Assembly: GCA_014523625.1 (NCBI GenBank)
Contig: JAATVP010000219.1
Location: forward strand, 1-20,220
Direction: 5' to 3'
DNA from: Nitrososphaerales archaeon TH5896
Lineage (GTDB): Archaea > Thermoproteota > Nitrososphaeria > Nitrososphaerales > Nitrososphaeraceae
Length of the DNA stretch: 20,220 nt
The notes under the pieces are model-generated. The model was not told the DNA's origin. It saw nothing but the letters and a program-made list of their open reading frames with translations, and searched no databases. Positions 15,881 to 20,220 of the stretch are shown here, piece by piece; positions within the stretch are counted from its first letter, which is position 1, and the number at the start of each line of letters is the position of its first letter. A program made the translations under genes and the position numbers.

Positions 15881-17008
15881 TAGACTTTTTTGGTCTGTGA
15901 ATAATAAGTTGGAGTCTTAGAACTACTTTTCTTGTTACTTTGAATAGATGTATCACGACTATGAGTCGTTAGGCTCCTAATTCAGTTTGAAATTCCCATA
16001 TCCTTGATTATACAATAACTTTAAGAAAAGGTTAATGTATTAGGCATCTAGGACAAGAGGCCATGCATACGTGAAGGGGTATGGTAGTGGTAAGACAAAC
16101 ATGATACTATTCATCTTCAAATAGATGGGCATATGTGTAAAAATAGGGTTCGTTTCTTCTTTGCTTGTGCCACTTCCCAGCTCTCTTACAGCACCCTTGC
16201 AAGCATTTATTGCGGTTTAACTTTGTGATGACTCGTCCAAGGGTAAAAAGCAAGGATATTAGAGCAAAGAGTCTTTGTAATCCGTACGCCTTAACTTCAT
16301 ACAAGTCGTCGTCATCAAATCATTGCGTGATATGATATTATTGAGAGACGCGGTATGAAATTAAGGATTTATAGTGTTTAATTTGTTATTCAAAGATGAA
16401 AAGGTTATGATAAGAAAACTTCCACAATTACTTCTAAATCCTTGCTTTTATGCTGTCGATGGTTCTATAATTGGACGAGGACCCAACAGCTTTGTGCTTG
16501 CACACAAACTTAAGCAATTCAAGTAGCGCTGAGAACGACAGTTATTAGCATCGATGTACAATATTAAATAAGTTATACTAGTATTACTTTAGCTAATAGA
16601 GATTACAAGAGATAAGTGCTTGATGGCATGTGCAGCTCAAATGCTATAGAGTGCAAAGGATATTGTCTCCAATTGATTGTGCAGAATCCGTCAACCATTT
16701 TAGAACTTTATATACCTAATTTAATAATACAAAATATATCTATTGATTCTGAAGGTCTAGCAATCGATGTTCCTGCCTGAGCAGATCTCTCGAAGAAACG
16801 GTCGCTAACCGGGGTTCAAATATTCAACAATATTATTAAAAAAGAGTTCCTCGTTTTGATTTGATAACCTTTGATCGAATACATAAGATATGATAGGCGA
16901 CAGTTAATCTATATGAAGTCGAAAGAAAGTAGAGATCTCTGGCAAATGACAGAAGTCCGACGTCCAGTGTACTGTTAGTCGTTGGAGACTAGATCTTGAA
17001 TCTGATAC
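15881..17008. other. Gene-poor 1.1 kb region with only marginal small ORFs
   Basis: The longest stretch without a confident gene. Marginal frames are a minus-strand 65-codon ORF at 16107-16304 (contains KCLQGCCKRAGKWHKQRR and ends YTYAHLFEDE; three clustered Cys), a plus-strand 39-codon ORF at 16407-16526 (begins MIRKLPQLLLNPCFYAVDGS) and a plus-strand 50-codon ORF at 16628-16780 (begins MCSSNAIECKGYCLQ). None has a recognised family and each is near chance length, although the Cys patterns of the first and last are slightly suggestive of metal binding. No inverted repeat typical of an insertion sequence and no tandem repeat was found. The stretch may hold gene remnants or an unrecognised RNA. 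Confidence 0.5.
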
Positions 17009-17755
17009 TTATTTAATTTCATCAAACTCACCCTTGGTTTTTTCCAAGAAATGCATAAATTTCCTATCAGAAGCAATAATACCTTTCATTGAACTTTCCA
17101 ATTCATATAGCGAAACTCTTGCACTATCATTTTCCACAAGTGCAGAAGAGATGGTCAATAGATTTGACTCACTATACATTAAGGCGAGCTTTATTGCGAG
17201 AACCTTAACTAATTCCTCTAATTCATAACCTAATGTTTTTTCTCTCCTATCATTGCTCTCCTGTTCGGATTTTAGAATGAAATTTTGATTTGTCAATGTT
17301 CTTGTACAGTCATTCAAATACTCAGTAATTGCCTCATAGAATCTAGCTGTGCCTTGACTTATAGTTTTAGTTTCAAAATACTGAAATACAAGTGTTTTGA
17401 GGAGGCTATTTGAACTATAATTTATCAGTAGCTGAGGAGGGTAGATTAGCTTGTTTGCAAAAATATAAAGCAAACCTTGAGTAGTAAACCTGTAAACCAT
17501 ACTACCCCCGAATATTTTTCTCTGTTCTTGATTTTCTTCAATATATCGAAGTTCAATAAGCCTTTTTAATCCCGTATAATCATTTCTTTCTTGATAATTT
17601 TGCTGTCGAAACCTAAACTTGGATGATGCGATTCTATAAGTTGATGCTTCAGAGTTGATTATCCTGTAAATTAGAGCCTTTTCGTTACTGGGTATATCGC
17701 CTATTTGATAATCTCTTGCCATATTTATGAGTTCTGTGTAATCCATTTGGCGCAC
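17009..17755 (-). CDS. Hypothetical winged-helix-like protein (248 aa)
   Basis: A 248-residue soluble protein. The segment from about 60 to 100 reads GLKRLIELRYIEE, then a short basic turn, then GGSMVYRFTTQGLLYIF. A helix followed by a beta-hairpin wing and another helix is the layout of a winged-helix DNA- or protein-binding domain, though the recognition helix is not textbook. The rest (120-248) is predicted mainly helical, with a hydrophobic stretch around LVKVLAIKLALMYSESNLL that could be a dimer interface. No catalytic motif is seen. The longest frame starts at GTG 17755, but the ATG at residue 4 (17746) is an equally good start. It has no operon partner: about 310 bases separate it from the rtcB-PDCD5 unit. 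Likely a lineage-specific regulator; function unassigned. Confidence 0.7.
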   Translation of the reverse strand: MRQMDYTELINMARDYQIGDIPSNEKALIYRIINSEASTYRIASSKFRFRQQNYQERNDYTGLKRLIELRYIEENQEQRKIFGGSMVYRFTTQGLLYIFANKLIYPPQLLINYSSNSLLKTLVFQYFETKTISQGTARFYEAITEYLNDCTRTLTNQNFILKSEQESNDRREKTLGYELEELVKVLAIKLALMYSESNLLTISSALVENDSARVSLYELESSMKGIIASDRKFMHFLEKTKGEFDEIK

Positions 17756-18066
17756 TCTTTCAATAGGTAGTTACTCTACTTACTCTAACAGTAGTTGACA
17801 ATTGAATTAAAACCTATCTGCCATAGGGATTCGATTAGATTAAATATGTTTCTTATGCTTGCTGATACGCTACATGCATTAAATCTATTATGATTTTTTA
17901 TAGTTATCGATGGCTAAATACCATGAGATCATATTGATACTTAAAATTAGAACATAATATCATAGGGTTTTCTCCTTTATGAGGTCATTAATCAACCCAA
18001 CGAACTTGTATAACAGGATGAAATTCTGAAATAGGTTAGAATCTAAATTTTAAAGATGTACCGAAT
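17756..18066. other. AT-rich intergenic region
   Basis: About 310 bases between the winged-helix-like gene and the stop of the PDCD5-like gene. It would carry the promoter of the former (minus strand) and the end of the latter transcript. It is AT-rich with no repeat, RNA-like fold or ORF that I can support. Confidence 0.5.
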
Positions 18067-18489
18067 CTATTCGGTTTTAATTCCATTCTTTACGCTGTCA
18101 GCCTTCAACTTATCAGAAAAGGAAACCAACTTGCCATGGTCTTCGATTTTTATAGTTGTATTCATTCTGATGTTCAATCCCAACATACGGAAAAGTGATA
18201 GCAATTCTCCTCCTGATATCTTCTGCTGTATTTCCCCTCTTTCTATCAATTCAAGTATGCGATTCATTACTGCCATAGTTTGTGAGGGAAATTGGGATTC
18301 AGCCGCAGCCAAAACCTCATCTCCCCTGTCATAAATATATTTGAGGAAAATCTGTTTCTTTGACTTTTCTAAAGATTTGGATTCATCTTGGATTTTTCGT
18401 CGCTTTTCAGTTGCAGCAGCTTGCTCTCTGAGCTTCAGCATTTTTCGAGCTTTTATGATCTCTAAATCTGGATCCTCTTCTGACTTCAA
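18067..18489 (-). CDS. PDCD5-family DNA-binding protein
   Basis: A 140-residue protein of the archaeal/eukaryotic PDCD5 (TFAR19) family, small helical-bundle proteins that bind DNA. The family layout is visible: an acidic start with DPDLEIIKARKM (6-17), a long basic helix to about residue 47, then the core ILELIERGEIQQKISGGELL (78-97) and the C-terminal TTIKIEDHGKLVSF (111-124). It is somewhat longer than minimal archaeal members (about 110-120). The TTG start at 18489-18487 overlaps the rtcB stop (TTGA, 4 bases), so it is the second gene of an rtcB operon and probably translationally coupled. Its biological role in archaea is not settled; association with chromatin or RNA processing is speculation. 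Confidence 0.8.
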   Translation of the reverse strand: MKSEEDPDLEIIKARKMLKLREQAAATEKRRKIQDESKSLEKSKKQIFLKYIYDRGDEVLAAAESQFPSQTMAVMNRILELIERGEIQQKISGGELLSLFRMLGLNIRMNTTIKIEDHGKLVSFSDKLKADSVKNGIKTE

Positions 18490-19967
18490 CCCTTCATTAC
18501 ACCTAACGGGACTAATCTTGCCACCTTTGTTGCGATTCCAACAGAATCAGAAATATTAGCGACCCTATCAACGTCTTTATATGCATTCGGTGTTTCCTCC
18601 ACGACACCTTCTTTAGTTAGAGCTTTGAGATAAATACCTTTATCTGTGAGATTATTTTTGACTTCGTCCAAAGAATAGGCTCGTTTTGCGGCCGATCTTG
18701 ACATGGTTCTTCCAGCGCCATGAGCGGTAGAGCCGAAGCTCAACTCAAGGGATTTCTCATTGCCTAGTAAAATCCAACTTGAAGTCCCCATAGATCCAGG
18801 TATGATGACTGGCTGGCCCACGGCTCGATATCTTTCAGATACTTCCGGCATCCCTGCAGGGAATGCCCTAGTCGCACCTTTCCGATGAATCATTAAATCG
18901 CGTGTTCCCTCTCCCTTGATATAGTATCGCTCTACTTTGGCAATGTTATGCGAGACGTCATATACTAATTTCATATCTAGCGCCTGTTCACTCATCCCAA
19001 ATAGTTTTTCAAATGTTTTTCTCGTCCAATGCGTAATTAATTGCCTATTGCACCATGCAAAATTGAGTGCTGAATACATTGCTTTCCGATAGCTCATTCC
19101 CTCCTGAGAGTTATTTGGAACACAAGCTAATTCCCTATCAACCAGTTTTAACTTGTACTTTCTTGAAATACTTTCAGAAAGGCGAAGGTAATCACTGCAA
19201 ACTTGATGCCCAAAACCTCTAGATCCACAATGAATGAGAATTGTCACTTGGCCTATTTCACTCAAACCCATAGCAGCAGCAGCCCTCTCATCAAGAATTT
19301 TATCTATCTTCTGAATTTCTAAGAAGTGGTTTCCAGAACCAAGACTCCCTAGCTGATTCATGCCTCTCTTCTTAGCGGTCTCCGAAACACTGTCTGGATC
19401 AGCTCCAATCATCTTACCTCCCTCCTCACAAACTTCAGCGTCCTGTTCCCAACCGTATCCGTTTTCAATAGTCCATTTCACTCCTTCGACGAGAAATTCA
19501 TCAAGGCTAGATTTCGTTAATCTGATCGAACCTGTTTTTCCTACTCCGGAGGGTATGGTCTTAAAGAGTTCGTCAACAACTTCCTTTATACCTCTCTTTG
19601 CAATATCTTTTTCAGTCAAGTTTGTACGGATCAGTCTCACACCGCAGTTAATGTCGTATCCGACTCCTCCTGGACTGATGACGCCTTCGACCAAATCGGT
19701 CGCTGCAACTCCTCCTACAGGAAATCCGTAGCCCTCGTGACCGTCAGGAAGAACCACGACATGCTTTCTTACACCAGGAAGGGTGGCAACATTAGCGGCT
19801 TGATCGATCGTTCGATCTGTGACCATCTTGGAAATTAGAAGATCGTCTGAGAAAATGGTAACCGGAACTTTCATTCCTTTTCTTTCATTCTTTTCGAGTC
19901 GGAATTCAAAATCATTAACTTTTTGAATTTTATGATTGCCATGTTTAGTAAATAATTCATTCATCAC
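18486..19967 (-). CDS. rtcB: tRNA-splicing ligase RtcB
   Basis: GTP- and Mn-dependent RNA ligase that joins 2',3'-cyclic-phosphate and 5'-OH ends, completing archaeal tRNA splicing after the endonuclease cuts. The 493 residues show all signature motifs: YDINCGVR with D105 and C108, GSLGSGNHF with H214, HCGSRG with H246, DVSHN with H340, HRKGATRAFPAG (361-372), and STAHGAGRTMSR with H416, the residue guanylated during catalysis in the Pyrococcus enzyme by alignment. No intein is present. It begins at GTG 19967 or, equally, ATG 19964. A TATA-like box lies 29 bases upstream. The gene overlaps the PDCD5-like gene by four bases, and is head-to-head with an intron-containing tRNA-Gly, a natural substrate. 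Confidence 0.96.
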   Translation of the reverse strand: MMNELFTKHGNHKIQKVNDFEFRLEKNERKGMKVPVTIFSDDLLISKMVTDRTIDQAANVATLPGVRKHVVVLPDGHEGYGFPVGGVAATDLVEGVISPGGVGYDINCGVRLIRTNLTEKDIAKRGIKEVVDELFKTIPSGVGKTGSIRLTKSSLDEFLVEGVKWTIENGYGWEQDAEVCEEGGKMIGADPDSVSETAKKRGMNQLGSLGSGNHFLEIQKIDKILDERAAAAMGLSEIGQVTILIHCGSRGFGHQVCSDYLRLSESISRKYKLKLVDRELACVPNNSQEGMSYRKAMYSALNFAWCNRQLITHWTRKTFEKLFGMSEQALDMKLVYDVSHNIAKVERYYIKGEGTRDLMIHRKGATRAFPAGMPEVSERYRAVGQPVIIPGSMGTSSWILLGNEKSLELSFGSTAHGAGRTMSRSAAKRAYSLDEVKNNLTDKGIYLKALTKEGVVEETPNAYKDVDRVANISDSVGIATKVARLVPLGVMKG

Positions 19968-19988
19968 ACAAGCTTCTTTGTAGGTTGT

Positions 19989-19997
19989 TATTATAAG
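19989..19997 (-). promoter_or_regulatory. TATA-like box for rtcB
   Basis: On the minus strand the sequence is cttataata, centred about 29 bases before the ATG at 19964. This is ideal spacing for a leaderless or near-leaderless archaeal promoter. Confidence 0.5.
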
Positions 19998-20134
19998 CCT
20001 TGCTTAAGTAATTCCATTCATTTGATGCATACATCGCGAGTAAAACACTATAACATAGAAATAAATAGCCAGTGCTTGCGAGCCTAAATATGTGTGCGGT
20101 CATCGTATAGTTTGGTTAGTACACTGGCCTTCCA

Positions 20135-20155
20135 TGTATCCTAAGATACGAGGCT
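20135..20155 (+). other. tRNA intron 1 (canonical 37/38, 21 bases)
   Basis: It forms a bulge-helix-bulge. The exon cttc (20129-20132) pairs with intron gagg (20150-20153) as the 4-bp central helix. Bulges ca|t and ct|a hold the cut sites, and the intron closes with the hairpin gtatc-ctaa-gatac. Cleavage leaves A37 and A38 next to a normal seven-base anticodon loop. Confidence 0.88.
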
Positions 20156-20170
20156 AGCCCGTAACCCGGG

Positions 20171-20200
20171 ACTCGATCTTTTATCAAGATAGAGCGGGAA
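20171..20200 (+). other. tRNA intron 2 (T-loop, 53/54, 30 bases)
   Basis: Lies exactly between T-stem base 53 and T-loop base 54. The exon cccg (20165-20168) pairs with intron cggg (20195-20198); bulges gg|a and aa|t hold the cuts. The intron folds as ctc-g-atctt, loop ttatc, aagat-a-gag. The outer helix is weak, so this is a relaxed bulge-helix-bulge. Confidence 0.85.
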
Positions 20201-20220
20201 TTCAAATCCCGGTGACCGCA

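Larger units (their letters stand above)
20096..20220 (+). tRNA. tRNA-Gly(UCC) with two introns
   Basis: The acceptor stem gcggtca pairs with tgaccgc (20213-20219), with discriminator A at 20220; CCA is not encoded within the window. The D-arm is 20105-20122 (stem gtat/gtac). The anticodon tcc is at 20131-20133. Removing 20135-20155 and 20171-20200 leaves exons 20096-20134, 20156-20170 and 20201-20220, giving a 74-base mature tRNA. Its T-arm is then perfect: ccggg, loop ttcaaat, cccgg. Without removing the second intron the T-arm does not fold properly. The anticodon stem ctggc/gcccg has one U28-C42 mismatch, which is odd. An AT-rich stretch at 20060-20068 (aaataaata) sits about 28-35 bases upstream as a candidate TATA box. 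Confidence 0.92.

Noticed and set aside
16790..16835. T-loop-like ggttcaaat preceded by a cggt...accg hairpin, as if a tRNA 3' end or integration remnant
   Set aside because: The bases on the two sides of the loop do not form a T-stem and no acceptor, D-arm or anticodon arm is present.
20152..20165. Alternative anticodon-stem partner gctag (20153-20157) giving a shorter first intron
   Set aside because: It would leave an eight-base variable loop and does not fit a bulge-helix-bulge, whereas the 21-base intron does.
1..20220. CRISPR array, insertion sequence, prophage or defence island
   Set aside because: No regularly spaced repeats, transposase or integrase motifs, terminal inverted repeats or phage structural genes were found; the content is mainly metabolic and RNA-processing genes.

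Overview
The window looks like chromosome from an ammonia-oxidising-type archaeon of the Nitrososphaerota (Thaumarchaeota), most likely the Nitrososphaerales/Nitrosocosmicus side. This rests on several signs: AT-rich DNA; archaeal RtcB and PDCD5-type proteins; a tRNA with bulge-helix-bulge introns; futalosine-pathway menaquinone genes; a class III-type PHA synthase; a PduO-type cobalamin adenosyltransferase; and many GTG/TTG starts with TATA-like boxes about 29-31 bases upstream, as expected for leaderless transcripts. The taxon is an inference; no rRNA or ammonia-oxidation gene is present.

Layout. 1-1700: a decayed reading frame at the left edge (minus), a 56-residue single C2H2 zinc-finger microprotein, and a cob(I)alamin adenosyltransferase. 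1550-5200: a possible 46-residue ORF overlapping an HD-domain phosphohydrolase, a LOR/SDH-family (archaeal ornithine cyclodeaminase-like) enzyme, and a 350-residue unknown with an isolated histidine-rich HD-like tail. 5480-10743 (all minus): a small unknown protein, PhaC, a ComA-like TIM-barrel protein fused to a winged helix, an unknown 301-residue protein, and a class III nucleotidyl cyclase-like protein. 10896-15880: mqnD (+), mqnE (-), mqnC (+) and mvaS (+). These supply late steps of menaquinone ring synthesis and the committed step of mevalonate/isoprenoid synthesis, so head group and prenyl precursor genes sit side by side. 15881-17008: a gene-poor 1.1 kb stretch. 17009-19967 (minus): a winged-helix-like unknown, then an rtcB-PDCD5 pair overlapping by four bases. 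20096-20220: tRNA-Gly(UCC) with two introns, head-to-head with rtcB, the ligase that would join its exons.

No transposon, phage module or CRISPR array was found. The most notable items are the ComA-like/winged-helix fusion with an inverted repeat in its promoter region, the two-intron tRNA beside rtcB, the cyclase-like protein with substituted catalytic residues next to an unknown partner, and the zinc-finger microprotein.
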